This document shows positions 1 to 8,566 of a stretch of DNA of 64,000 nt, one piece after another (position 1 is the stretch's first letter; each line of letters opens with the position of its first letter). A program made the position numbers and the translations under genes. The stretch comes from Algoriphagus formosus (lineage in GTDB: Bacteria; Bacteroidota; Bacteroidia; Cytophagales; Cyclobacteriaceae): contig NZ_NIUC01000003.1 in the NCBI RefSeq assembly GCF_002807035.1, positions 1 to 64,000 on the forward strand. The letters run 5' to 3'. The notes beneath the pieces were generated by a model. The model saw only the letters and a program-made list of their open reading frames with translations, was not told the origin of the DNA and made no database searches.

Positions 1-2
1 TC

Positions 3-117
3 CAGTTTAGGCGGCCTGGCGCAGGGGTTCCACCTCTTCCCATCCCGAACAGAGCAGTTAAGCCCTGCAGCGCCGATGGTACTGGGGTTACACCCGGGAG
101 AGTAGGTCGCCGCCTCA
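3..117 (+). rRNA. rrf: 5S ribosomal RNA
   Basis: The terminal helix is visible: AGGCGGC at 9-15 pairs with GCCGCCT at 109-115. Between them lie the conserved 5S segments CCCATCCCGAACAG and GATGGTACTG. The length of about 115 nt is normal. The window opens only a few bases upstream, so the 23S gene should lie just outside; that is inferred, not seen. The ends are accurate to a few bases. Confidence 0.95.
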
Positions 118-125
118 TTATTCAA

Positions 126-153
126 AACCTCAATCTACCGATTGGGGTTTTTT
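126..153 (+). terminator. Rho-independent terminator of the rRNA operon
   Basis: AACCTCAAT (126-134) pairs with ATTGGGGTT (141-149), nine pairs with one T-G wobble, around a six-base loop. A T-run follows at 148-153. It sits nine bases after the 5S gene. Confidence 0.85.
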
Positions 154-338
154 GGTTTTAGGACTTTTTGAATGAGGGAAAAAAAGATACAAGAAGTAAT
201 AGTTTAGAGATAGGATGAGTTTTAAGATATTGAATCTTTTCTCTGAAAGTCTGCAATGACTAGAAAGCATTGCGAAGTAAACTTTTTCCTTCAATGTCTT
301 ACTTCATAGAGATAAAAAAAGTATATGGGTTAGCGTTG

Positions 339-2720
339 TTATTTAAGTGATACCAATGTAACTCCAGCTCCTCCTCGATCTGCATGTTCATCCTTCATTT
401 TCTGGACTGGTGGCATTGTTCTAAGGAGATTGCGAGTAATATCTCTAAGGATACCGTCTCCCTTTCCATGTACAATTCTAAGCTCCTTGATCCCGAGCAT
501 ATGACCCTCGTCTATGAAATTTTGTATCAATGGGAGCACTTCTTCTCCTCTTTTACCCCTCAAATCCAAATTGGTAGAAAAATCCATCATTTTTTGATTG
601 GGTAAATAAGTGCCTCCTTTCCGAGTTTTACTTTCTTTTTTCAACTCAGTTTTTGATATTTTCTCTAATCTGGAAAGTTTCACAGTGGATTTTAACTCTC
701 CTATCGATATATCAGCCTCTTTATTTCTTAGGTTCAAAACCTCTGCGATTGCACCGTTATCCTTAACCCGAACTGCATCCCCAATTGCTATTTCTCCGGA
801 AACCTTTTTATATACTGGGGTGATTGGTTTTTTCTCAGGTTGAATAGTCTTTTTGAACTCTTCCAGGCCCTTTCGTACTTCTTTTGTCTTTTCTTTTTCG
901 GCCTGTTGCTCTTTGATTTCGCGAATGGTGGTTTCTATTTTTTGGTTGGCTTGATCTAAGAGTTGCTTTGCTTGAGATTTAGCATCTTGAAGAATGCTTT
1001 TTTTACTTTGTTCCAGTGTCTCTTTTAGCTGATTATACTCTTGAAGCCTTGTCTTGAGAAGCTTATCTTTTTTGGTGACTTCACTAAGTAGTGCCTGATA
1101 TTGATTCTTTTCGTTTTCCAGTTTTGTCAAAAGCCGATCATAATTCACCCTTTCTTCTCCAATTTTAGATTTCGCATAAGAAAGGATTTCCTTGTGAATC
1201 CCAATTTTTGAAGCTATTTCAAGTGCAAATGAAGAACCAGGCTTTCCTATCTGAAGTTGGTACATAGGTGTCAACTTATCCACATCATAGCGCATAGCTC
1301 CATTAATCATTCCTGGGTTTTTCTCTGCCACTTGCTTCAAATTGCCATAGTGGGTTGTAATTACTCCAAAAACCCCCTTCTTATTCAGGTCTAATAATAC
1401 CCCTTCGGCAATAGCTCCTCCAAATTGTGGCTCTGTACCTGTCCCAAATTCATCAATAAACAAGATTGTCTTTTTATTGGCGAATTCTGTAAAATGGCGC
1501 ATGCTCATCAAATGTGAGCTATAGGTTGAGAGATCATTCTCCAAGTTTTGCTCATCACCGATATCGATGAAAAAATTCTGAAAAAGTGTACTCTTCGAAT
1601 CAGGATGTACCGGTATCAAAAGACCACATTGAAGCATGTATTGAAGCAAAGCCACTGTTTTCAAGGAGACAGATTTTCCTCCTGCATTCGGCCCTGAAAT
1701 CACTAATATCCGCTCATTTCCCTCCAATCTGATATCAAGAGGTATGATTTTTTTCTGTTGGCTTTTTAATGCCAACTCCAAAAGGGGATGTCTAGCTTTT
1801 GACCAGATCAAAACCCTTTGCTTCTCTAATAGTGGTTTATGGCTTTCTGTTTTTTGGGCAAACTTTGCTTTGGCTCTGATGAAATCCATTAAACCGAGGA
1901 AGTTTGTTGCTTTTTTTAGACCTGGAATAAAGGGTCTGATTCGATCAGTTAGTTCGGTCAAAATCCGAATAATTTCCCTTCTCTCCATGTATTCAAGGTC
2001 CCGGATCTCGTTATTGATGTCCAGTGCTTCCTCAGGCTCCATGAAAACGGTCTGTCCGGTGGACGATTCATCATGGATAAAGCCTCTAATTTTCCGTTTG
2101 TTTTCGGCTGCAATTGGGATCACCATTCTGCCTGACCGGATCGTGATGCCGATATCATCTACTGTAAAACCCTTAGCCCGAACTTCCTTGAAAATCCGAT
2201 CCATTACCTTTCTAAGGCGGGATTCTTCATAGATTATTTGGGACCTGATCAGTTGGAGTTCTTTGCTTGCATTACTCCTGATTTGACCTTTTTCATCGAT
2301 AATCTTCTCTATTTCCTTGAGAAGATTCATGTCCAAATCGATCACCAAGCCTAAAAGTTGGGATAAGCTTGGGTAAAAATCCCCATGTTTGGCAAAGAAG
2401 TTCAAACACCCTTTGACAGTTTGGAGGGAAAGTTTTAGCTCATGGAATTCCTCTTCATCTAAAAATGTCCCCTCAAGTTTTGCTTTCTCAAGAAATGGAT
2501 TGATATCTGATATGCTTGAACTTGGAAAGCTCTCTCCGGATTCGAGAATTTTCTTGAATTCATCTGTTTGATCCAATAATTTCTGGACTAAAGAAAAGTC
2601 AGATGAAAAGGATATTTTTTCAACATAATCCCTTCCCAAAGAAGAGTTGCACTCTTCCTTGATTAGGTTTTTGATTTTTTGAAAGTTTATTTTTTGTTCG
2701 AGATTGGAAGGGTAGAGCAT
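339..2720 (-). CDS. mutS2: Endonuclease MutS2 / ribosome-rescue ATPase
   Basis: MutS2-family ATPase of 793 residues, the usual length. The MutS core and clamp region is followed by a P-loop GPNAGGKS at about residue 341, then the MutS ABC-type ATPase with IDEFGTGTEP and the TTHYGNLK segment. A long charged coiled coil covers about 525-630. A C-terminal Smr nuclease domain (about 713-790) carries LDLRG and HGKGDG. MutS2 proteins lack the mismatch-recognition domain of MutS; they suppress recombination and, in some bacteria, act on collided ribosomes. The start overlaps the upstream lipoprotein stop as TAATG, which suggests translational coupling. The gene converges on the rRNA operon. Confidence 0.95.
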   Translation of the reverse strand: MLYPSNLEQKINFQKIKNLIKEECNSSLGRDYVEKISFSSDFSLVQKLLDQTDEFKKILESGESFPSSSISDINPFLEKAKLEGTFLDEEEFHELKLSLQTVKGCLNFFAKHGDFYPSLSQLLGLVIDLDMNLLKEIEKIIDEKGQIRSNASKELQLIRSQIIYEESRLRKVMDRIFKEVRAKGFTVDDIGITIRSGRMVIPIAAENKRKIRGFIHDESSTGQTVFMEPEEALDINNEIRDLEYMERREIIRILTELTDRIRPFIPGLKKATNFLGLMDFIRAKAKFAQKTESHKPLLEKQRVLIWSKARHPLLELALKSQQKKIIPLDIRLEGNERILVISGPNAGGKSVSLKTVALLQYMLQCGLLIPVHPDSKSTLFQNFFIDIGDEQNLENDLSTYSSHLMSMRHFTEFANKKTILFIDEFGTGTEPQFGGAIAEGVLLDLNKKGVFGVITTHYGNLKQVAEKNPGMINGAMRYDVDKLTPMYQLQIGKPGSSFALEIASKIGIHKEILSYAKSKIGEERVNYDRLLTKLENEKNQYQALLSEVTKKDKLLKTRLQEYNQLKETLEQSKKSILQDAKSQAKQLLDQANQKIETTIREIKEQQAEKEKTKEVRKGLEEFKKTIQPEKKPITPVYKKVSGEIAIGDAVRVKDNGAIAEVLNLRNKEADISIGELKSTVKLSRLEKISKTELKKESKTRKGGTYLPNQKMMDFSTNLDLRGKRGEEVLPLIQNFIDEGHMLGIKELRIVHGKGDGILRDITRNLLRTMPPVQKMKDEHADRGGAGVTLVSLK

Positions 2721-3073
2721 TAGAATTCTTCTTGGCTATCCGGTTTGGATTCTTTGACGACCAATGAGTCGATCACTTGTGTGTAGAGTTCATCCATTTT
2801 TTGTGGATACTGCAAATAGTATCGCATACTTTCGGTAAAAACAGAATCTGTGACTCCATGTTTTAGAAAAATCTCTTTTTCTAGCAGGGTGTACAATACT
2901 TGGGAAGAATCGTATGAAATCGGCAGTGCACTGGCTATCCCTTCTTGGAGATGGATATCGACCAATACCTCTACCATTTTATTTTCTGGTAAAATATGTT
3001 TTGGTTTTTCTTCGGATTCGCAAGCAAACAGAATCGCTAAAAGGAATAGTCCCAGTCGGATTACTTTCATCAT
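2720..3073 (-). CDS. DUF4296-type lipoprotein
   Basis: Small exported lipoprotein of 117 residues. The N-terminus has a basic start, a hydrophobic stretch and a lipobox LFAC, so Cys18 should be lipidated. The rest has the pattern of DUF4296: ILPENKMVEVLVDIHLQEG followed by a YYLQYPQKMDELYTQVIDSL helix. No enzymatic motif is visible and the role of the family is unknown to me. Its stop codon shares one base with the mutS2 start, so the two are probably co-transcribed. Family assignment rests on remembered sequence pattern only. Confidence 0.75.
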   Translation of the reverse strand: MMKVIRLGLFLLAILFACESEEKPKHILPENKMVEVLVDIHLQEGIASALPISYDSSQVLYTLLEKEIFLKHGVTDSVFTESMRYYLQYPQKMDELYTQVIDSLVVKESKPDSQEEF

Positions 3074-3175
3074 TCAAAATTAATTTTTTTTAACTGAATA
3101 AACCCATACCCTTCCTGTAAGGTAAATTTTATTATTGCCTAGGGTCATTTATCTTAGGCGGTCAAAGCAAGTCTT

Positions 3176-4057
3176 ATGAATCAGCAGCTCTTTAGCAAGC
3201 TTCGAAAATATGAAATTATGATCCGAAAGGTGGCTAATAACCACCTGCAAGGGGATTATCAGTCACTTTTCAAGGGGGCTGGGCTGGAATTTGATGACCT
3301 GCGTCCCTATCAATACGGAGATGACGTAAGAACGATCGAGTGGAAAGTTTCTGCCAAAGGCCACGGAACCTTTGTAAAGACATTCAGAGAGGACAAAGAT
3401 CAGTCTGTTTATTTCCTTTTGGATATTTCCGGCAGTCAGGATATAGGAAGTGAGGGCTCCAAGAAAATAGATCAAGGGAAAATCATAGCTGGTGTGCTTA
3501 CTTTGGCTGCATTATTTGAAGGTAGTCAGGTGGGATTGATCAGTTATTCGGATCAAAAAGAAAAGGTGATTCCGCCGGGAAAAGGAAGTAAGCAAGGAGT
3601 AAAGGTGATCAGAGGGATTTTTGACCACGAAAATCAATCTCTCAAAACTGATCTTGATGGGATGTTTACCTATTCCTTGAATTTGATCAAAAAGCGTAGT
3701 GTCATTATCGTGATTTCGGATTTTATTGACGATGGCTATCAAAGGTCATTTAGGGCGATGGCCGAAAGGCATGATTTGGTTGCAATTCAACTCACTGACC
3801 CAAGGGAATCAGCACTTCCGGCTTTAGGTATTATTCCTGTTTTTGATAAAGAAAAAGGCAGAACCACCTGGGTGAATACCGCCTTTGGTGGGTTTAGCAA
3901 AAAAATATCCGAGACATTTACGACCGAAAGAGAATCACTGAAAGAGCTTTGTAAGAAAAATCAGATTAATTACCTCGCTATCGACACCACTGAAGACATT
4001 GTCTTGCCTCTAATGGAGCTTTTCAAGTACCGAAATAAATCTATGAAACGTGGCTAA
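3176..4057 (+). CDS. DUF58 domain protein (MoxR-associated VWA-like)
   Basis: Cytosolic protein of 293 residues. The DUF58 core is seen at about 36-70 (LEFDDLRPYQYGDDVRTIEW then SAKGHGTFVKTF). A von Willebrand A-like fold follows with a MIDAS sequence D83-I-S85-G-S87. Such proteins normally work beside a MoxR AAA+ ATPase and VWA membrane proteins in Bacteroidota (aerotolerance or Bat cluster), possibly as chaperones for metal insertion or envelope proteins. Here no moxR lies upstream; the preceding gene is divergent. The next gene overlaps by 8 bp, so the three genes 3176-5970 form one operon. Confidence 0.85.
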   Translation: MNQQLFSKLRKYEIMIRKVANNHLQGDYQSLFKGAGLEFDDLRPYQYGDDVRTIEWKVSAKGHGTFVKTFREDKDQSVYFLLDISGSQDIGSEGSKKIDQGKIIAGVLTLAALFEGSQVGLISYSDQKEKVIPPGKGSKQGVKVIRGIFDHENQSLKTDLDGMFTYSLNLIKKRSVIIVISDFIDDGYQRSFRAMAERHDLVAIQLTDPRESALPALGIIPVFDKEKGRTTWVNTAFGGFSKKISETFTTERESLKELCKKNQINYLAIDTTEDIVLPLMELFKYRNKSMKRG

Positions 4058-4946
4058 AAAGTTGATATTCATAGTATTAGTTTTTCTTCCATGCTTCATT
4101 TTCGCGCAAGGGGTCAATGTTGAGGGGTATTTTATGGCTGATTCTGCCAAACTAGGTGAGCGAATAGGTTATGTGCTCAAGGCGACCTATCCACGTGATA
4201 AGCAATTGATCTTTCCGGACTCCACTTACAATTACGAGCCATTTGTCTTGCTCGAGAAAAAGACCTACGTCAGTAGCACCATTGATTCGGTTACGACGGA
4301 CAGTACAGTTTATTTTGTCTCCAATTTTGCGCTTGATTCTACGGTGTATTTGACCTTGCCAGTCTTTGAATTGAGCAGGTATGATAGTGTGACTCACTAC
4401 CCGCTGGAGGCTGCCCTTGCAGTCAATTGGCAACTGGATTCCATTCCTGAGCAGTTAGCTTTCCAGGAAAACAATGTTTACCAGCCAATTCCCAAGAACT
4501 GGAATTGGATATTAATTGGTCTGATTTTCGTTTTGCTTTTAATTGCTCTTGTGGGTGGTTATTTTCTTTTTGGGAAAAGAATCAAGAAATATCTCACTGA
4601 AAGAAATGAAAAAAGAAGGTGGAAAATATTCGAAAAGCGTTGGCATTCAGCAGTTGAAACGCTCATAAATGATCAAACTATTGATGCAGCAGATGAACTT
4701 TTGGGTCTTTGGAAAGGATACATGGAAACGATCACCAAGTTGCCTGTGAGAGAGTGGACTTCCAGTGAGGTTGGTGAAAAGCTGGCCGATATCCGGATTT
4801 TCAGTTCACTCCGAAGCATAGAAATGATTATCTACGCAGGAACTAAGTCTGAAGTCAAGGAATCTTCAGATTACTTATTGACTAAAGCCAAAGAAAACTA
4901 TCAAGAAAAACTAAAGAATATCAAGCATGATCGAGCAGTTGTCTGA
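4050..4946 (+). CDS. Single-pass membrane protein of the Bat cluster (BatD-like position)
   Basis: Protein of 298 residues that starts with GTG at 4050, inside the end of the DUF58 gene. It has a signal peptide (KLIFIVLVFLPCFIFAQG) and a periplasmic beta-rich part to about 150. One membrane span follows at about 153-173 (WILIGLIFVLLLIALVGGYF), then a basic cytoplasmic tail of about 120 residues. In related loci this place holds BatD-like or DUF4381-like proteins. Sequence similarity is not strong enough by eye to name it. It overlaps the next gene by 20 bp. Role inferred from position: partner of the VWA protein. Confidence 0.7.
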   Translation: MAKKLIFIVLVFLPCFIFAQGVNVEGYFMADSAKLGERIGYVLKATYPRDKQLIFPDSTYNYEPFVLLEKKTYVSSTIDSVTTDSTVYFVSNFALDSTVYLTLPVFELSRYDSVTHYPLEAALAVNWQLDSIPEQLAFQENNVYQPIPKNWNWILIGLIFVLLLIALVGGYFLFGKRIKKYLTERNEKRRWKIFEKRWHSAVETLINDQTIDAADELLGLWKGYMETITKLPVREWTSSEVGEKLADIRIFSSLRSIEMIIYAGTKSEVKESSDYLLTKAKENYQEKLKNIKHDRAVV

Positions 4947-5970
4947 TTTTTTTAGCTTCTCTTGGTTTTTACCGGAAACATTCCAGAGCTACGAATGGGA
5001 AAAACCTTTTTTACTCAATTTGATTTGGGTAAATCTGGTCTTGATGCTTTTGCGAAAGGCAGTCAAGTTTCTGAAAAATCCGGTTTTAGAATTATCTCTT
5101 CCGAGAAGAGTCGCGAAGAATAATCCTTGGACCTATCTCAGGCTTGTGCCATCCCTATTTTTCTTCCTTAGCCTTGTCATGATCATTATTGCCTTGGCTC
5201 GGCCTCAGCGCACCAATGAACGTGTCGAGCAATATACTGAAGGGATCGACATCATGTTGGTCATGGATATTTCGGAGTCGATGGATTTGCAGGATTTTAC
5301 TCCAAATCGACTTGAATCCGCCAAGGGCACTGCCTCTGACTTCATCAATGGTCGAATGGGTGATCGAATAGGGATCGTAGTTTTTGCAGGAGAGGCCTTT
5401 TCCCTAGCTCCTCTAACCAATGATTATAAGTTACTGGACGAACTTATTTCTGAAATTGCTTTTGACCTGATGGAAGCTAAAGGAACGGCGATTGGTTCAG
5501 CAATTGCTGCCGGGACCAACAGGCTTAAAGATGCGGAATCAGCCTCGAAAGTAATGATTTTACTCAGTGATGGTGAAAGCAATGCAGGAAATGTAGATCC
5601 GCTTTTTGCAGCAGAATTGGCTTCTGCTATTGGGATTAAAATTTATACGATTGCAGTGGGTAAAGATGGAATGGTACCTTATGGAACAGATTTTTTTGGG
5701 CGTCCTCAGATGGTAGAAAGCTACTTGGATGAGACCACACTCAGAGAGATCGCACAGTTAACCAAAGGAGAGTTCTTCAGAGCCTCGGATGGTACTGCAC
5801 TTCAGCAGATTTTTGATCGAATCGATCAGCTCGAGAAAAGTGAGATCATGGAAAACCGGTATCGGGAAACGACCGACTATTATCGGGCCTACCTGTTTTG
5901 GGCGATTCTTTTCTTCTTGGTTTGGCTACTTCTGAAGAGCAGTTTCTTGAACAATTTCCTATTGGACTGA
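4927..5970 (+). CDS. batA: BatA-like VWA domain membrane protein
   Basis: Protein of 347 residues with the BatA layout: two N-terminal membrane spans (about 28-42 and 71-91), a von Willebrand A domain (about 105-300), and a C-terminal span (about 322-343). The MIDAS motif D114-I-S116-E-S118 is intact, so the domain can bind a divalent metal. ILLSDGES provides the later metal-site aspartate. It lies in the DUF58-membrane protein-VWA operon. BatB/BatC partners with TPR repeats are absent from the window. The 3' end overlaps the convergent alkB-like gene by 12 bp. Confidence 0.85.
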   Translation: MIEQLSDFFSFSWFLPETFQSYEWEKPFLLNLIWVNLVLMLLRKAVKFLKNPVLELSLPRRVAKNNPWTYLRLVPSLFFFLSLVMIIIALARPQRTNERVEQYTEGIDIMLVMDISESMDLQDFTPNRLESAKGTASDFINGRMGDRIGIVVFAGEAFSLAPLTNDYKLLDELISEIAFDLMEAKGTAIGSAIAAGTNRLKDAESASKVMILLSDGESNAGNVDPLFAAELASAIGIKIYTIAVGKDGMVPYGTDFFGRPQMVESYLDETTLREIAQLTKGEFFRASDGTALQQIFDRIDQLEKSEIMENRYRETTDYYRAYLFWAILFFLVWLLLKSSFLNNFLLD

Positions 5971-7050
5971 GGTTTCAAAGGTCTTTTGCTTCCAGTTCTG
6001 TAGTCTTGGATTCATAATCGCAAACCACAGCGGTGGGAAAAATGCCACGATTATCATGGCCGAATAGCCTGCAGGCAATTGGGGGCTTTCATCATAGTGA
6101 TTTAGCACTTGATAAGGTTTGTGAGCAAAAGCATGATGATCAGAGTGTCGTTGTAGCTGAAATAGGAGGAAGTTACTCACACGATGGCTGGCATTCCAGG
6201 AATGCAATGGAGTCACCCGTTCATATAGCCCATTGGAAAGTTGCTTGCGCTCCATCCCATAATGCTCCAAATAATTCACTGCCTCTAAAAGGCTAAAGGC
6301 TAAGAAACTTTGGGTGAAAAAGAAAAGCGGCACCTCCCAGACCCATCGATCTAGTGCAAAAGAAAACCCAATAAAGAATAGACTTACAAAAATTAAAGGG
6401 GCGAGTGTAAACTGAATCATTTCATTTTTAAGTGACCAAAAGGGAATTGATTTTCTATCCAGCCTGCTTTTCTCTAAAGCCCAGGCACTTTGATAGCCAT
6501 TCCAAACGGATCTCGCCCAAAAGGCATAAAAATTTTCTCCAAAACGACTCGTAGCCGGGTCTTCCGGGGTAGCTACTTTTACATGGTGACCTCGATTATG
6601 CTCAATAATGAAATGCATATAACAAACCGTCATGAGTAGTACCTTAGCATAAAACTGGTCGGCTTTTTCTTTTTTATGACCTAGTTCATGAGCTACTGTA
6701 ATGCCTATTCCACCCGTCACTAAAGCCATACCTGTACACAGAGCAATCCATTCAGTCAGAACCAGCGTCTCAGTCGCTACCACATAAAATCCCCAAACTA
6801 GAACGGCCATCTGTACATAAACCCATGAAAAAGTAACTAATTTATAAAATCGCTGCTTCGCAATCTGTGAAATGGCTTCCTTGGGGACATTGCTTTGATC
6901 CGTGCTGATCGCATAGTCCATAAGAGGCACTGCTACAAACACAAAAATGTGAATCATCCAGATGCCTATTCCACCAATGTAATGACCTGCTACCAATAAA
7001 ATAGGGAGGATTAGAGCACTTAGGAATCCTATACGTTTAATGGTTTTCAT
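5959..7050 (-). CDS. alkB: AlkB-like membrane di-iron alkane/fatty acyl hydroxylase
   Basis: Integral membrane non-haem di-iron oxygenase of 363 residues from the chosen ATG at 7050. The frame is open to 7167, but the extra 39 residues are polar and unlike the family. The AlkB histidine boxes are all present: HELGHK (121-126), EHNRGHH (150-156), NYLEHYG (259-265) and LQRHSDHH (299-306). The last two are diagnostic of alkane 1-monooxygenases rather than desaturases. About six membrane spans are visible. The enzyme would need O2 and electrons from a rubredoxin or ferredoxin; no such partner is next to it. It is divergent from hemN and overlaps the end of batA. Confidence 0.85.
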   Translation of the reverse strand: MKTIKRIGFLSALILPILLVAGHYIGGIGIWMIHIFVFVAVPLMDYAISTDQSNVPKEAISQIAKQRFYKLVTFSWVYVQMAVLVWGFYVVATETLVLTEWIALCTGMALVTGGIGITVAHELGHKKEKADQFYAKVLLMTVCYMHFIIEHNRGHHVKVATPEDPATSRFGENFYAFWARSVWNGYQSAWALEKSRLDRKSIPFWSLKNEMIQFTLAPLIFVSLFFIGFSFALDRWVWEVPLFFFTQSFLAFSLLEAVNYLEHYGMERKQLSNGLYERVTPLHSWNASHRVSNFLLFQLQRHSDHHAFAHKPYQVLNHYDESPQLPAGYSAMIIVAFFPPLWFAIMNPRLQNWKQKTFETSVQ

Positions 7051-7070
7051 AGATGAGGGACTAAGTTTTC

Positions 7071-7101
7071 CTAAATTAAATCCTTTGGTAAATAAAATCA
7101 A
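7071..7101 (-). promoter_or_regulatory. Candidate promoter of the alkB-like gene
   Basis: On the minus strand TTG (7099-7101) is followed after 20 bases by TAATTTAG (7071-7078), one base off the Bacteroidota -7 consensus TAnnTTTG. The element lies about 20 bases before the chosen ATG at 7050 and so supports that start over the longer frame. Confidence 0.45.
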
Positions 7102-7131
7102 GGGCCCGGAATCATGTATGCGGCTCAATCC

Positions 7132-7145
7132 CTGATTTTTATCAG
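7132..7145. promoter_or_regulatory. Fnr-type dyad CTGAT-N4-ATCAG
   Basis: Perfect palindrome CTGATTTTTATCAG in the alkB/hemN divergent region. It differs by one base per arm from the E. coli Fnr consensus TTGAT-N4-ATCAA. The same 14-mer (other strand) stands before the Usp-like gene at 17792-17805, at the same distance (51.5 bp, centre to -7 element). Confidence 0.7.
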
Positions 7146-7189
7146 CTTTCAGACAAAAACTTATCAAGTTTTCTAAGGATAGACTTTCT

Positions 7190-7197
7190 CAACTTTG
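7190..7197 (+). promoter_or_regulatory. Candidate -7 element of hemN
   Basis: CAACTTTG matches TAnnTTTG in all but the first base and lies 16 bases before the hemN ATG. The Fnr-type dyad is centred 51.5 bp upstream of its first base. That would suit a class I activator site near -63. Confidence 0.4.
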
Positions 7198-7213
7198 GGG
7201 AAATTAGAATAGC

Positions 7214-8566
7214 ATGCTCAGCCCTCAACTCATTCAAAAATATAATACGCCTGCACCTCGATACACTAGCTACCCGACGGTTCCACTTTGGGAAAATAAC
7301 CTCAATGGTGAAGATTGGGAGGCATTGGTAAAAAGAGCTTTCGGCTTATTTGGTAGCAAAGAAGGAATCACGCTCTACATTCACTTACCTTTTTGTGAAA
7401 GTCTTTGTACTTATTGTGGCTGCAACAAGCGAATAACAAAAAACCATTCGGTAGAATCACCCTACATTGAGGTACTTCTCATTGAATGGAAAAACTATTT
7501 AAGACTTTTTGGGGAAAAGCCGAAACTTAATGGCATTCATTTGGGAGGAGGCACTCCGACCTTTTTCAGCCCAGAATCACTCAAAAGGTTGCTTTCGGTT
7601 ATTATCCATTCTTGTGACATCGCCGAGAATCCAGAGTTTAGTTTCGAAGGACACCCAAACAATACCACATTTGAGCATTTGGCGGCTTTAGCTGAATTGG
7701 GATTTGATCGGGTGAGTTATGGCATCCAGGATTTTGATGAGCAGGTTCAGCAATCTATTCACCGGATTCAGCCTTTTGAGGCAGTGGAAAAGGCTACCCA
7801 AAACGCCAGAAACCTAGGGTATACCTCAATCAACTTTGATTTGATATATGGGCTACCTCATCAGACCATTGCTACACTTGAAAAGACTTTTGAGCGAGTA
7901 GCTGAATTGATGCCTGATCGAATTGCCTTTTACAGCTACGCCCATGTGCCTAGTTCATTTCCAGCTCAGAAGAGCTATGAGCAGTACCTCCCGAGTGAAT
8001 TAGAGAAAAGAAACTTGTATGATCGGGGGAAGGAGATTCTTTTGGAACTTGGATACGTAGAGATCGGTATGGATCATTTTTCCCGACAAGATGATCCTTT
8101 GGCTAAGGCCAAGGATTTAGGGAAGCTTCATCGGAATTTTATGGGATTCACTACTTCTCCATCAAAGATGTTGATCGGTCTTGGAGCCAGTAGTATCAGC
8201 GATATTCATTTAGCTTTTATGCAAAATGAAAAGGGGATTACTGCCTATCAGGAGGCGATGGAAAATGACAATTGGCCAATTGTCAGAAGTCATGCAATGA
8301 GTGATCAGGATCTGGTAATCAGAAATTTGATTTTGGATCTGATTTGTAAGCATGAGGTAGTAATCAACGAAGAGCTTGATTTTTTCTTGGGAAAAAAACA
8401 ATGGGAGCAACTCGCAGAGATGCAGGACGAAGGTTTAATCGAGATTTCGCCTAAAAAACTGAAAGTTACAGATGATGGGGTAGGAGTGATCCGTCAAATC
8501 TGCAAAGTATTTGACCTTAGGCTGCAATCACAAAATAAAGAGTTGATTTTTAGTAAGGCTATTTAA
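7214..8566 (+). CDS. hemN: Oxygen-independent coproporphyrinogen III oxidase
   Basis: Radical SAM enzyme of 450 residues that converts coproporphyrinogen III to protoporphyrinogen IX without O2. The radical SAM cluster motif is C61-x3-C65-x2-C68, preceded by YIHLPF. The N-terminal RYTSYPTVPLW and the extended length are typical of true HemN rather than the short HemW paralogue. LGGGTPTFF and the GQDFDEQVQ-like segment SYGIQDFDEQVQ also fit. The haem product feeds cytochromes such as the cbb3 oxidase encoded just downstream on the other strand. An Fnr-type dyad centred 76 bp before the ATG suggests low-oxygen control. The stop overlaps the convergent gene by 4 bp. Confidence 0.93.
   Translation: MLSPQLIQKYNTPAPRYTSYPTVPLWENNLNGEDWEALVKRAFGLFGSKEGITLYIHLPFCESLCTYCGCNKRITKNHSVESPYIEVLLIEWKNYLRLFGEKPKLNGIHLGGGTPTFFSPESLKRLLSVIIHSCDIAENPEFSFEGHPNNTTFEHLAALAELGFDRVSYGIQDFDEQVQQSIHRIQPFEAVEKATQNARNLGYTSINFDLIYGLPHQTIATLEKTFERVAELMPDRIAFYSYAHVPSSFPAQKSYEQYLPSELEKRNLYDRGKEILLELGYVEIGMDHFSRQDDPLAKAKDLGKLHRNFMGFTTSPSKMLIGLGASSISDIHLAFMQNEKGITAYQEAMENDNWPIVRSHAMSDQDLVIRNLILDLICKHEVVINEELDFFLGKKQWEQLAEMQDEGLIEISPKKLKVTDDGVGVIRQICKVFDLRLQSQNKELIFSKAI

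Noticed and set aside
253-273. GCAATG...CATTGC hairpin downstream of mutS2 as a terminator
   Set aside because: Six-base arms with a nine-base loop and no T-run on the minus strand.
7051-7167. 39-residue extension of the AlkB-like protein
   Set aside because: The residues are polar and unlike the family, and the region contains the promoter elements and the Fnr-type dyad.
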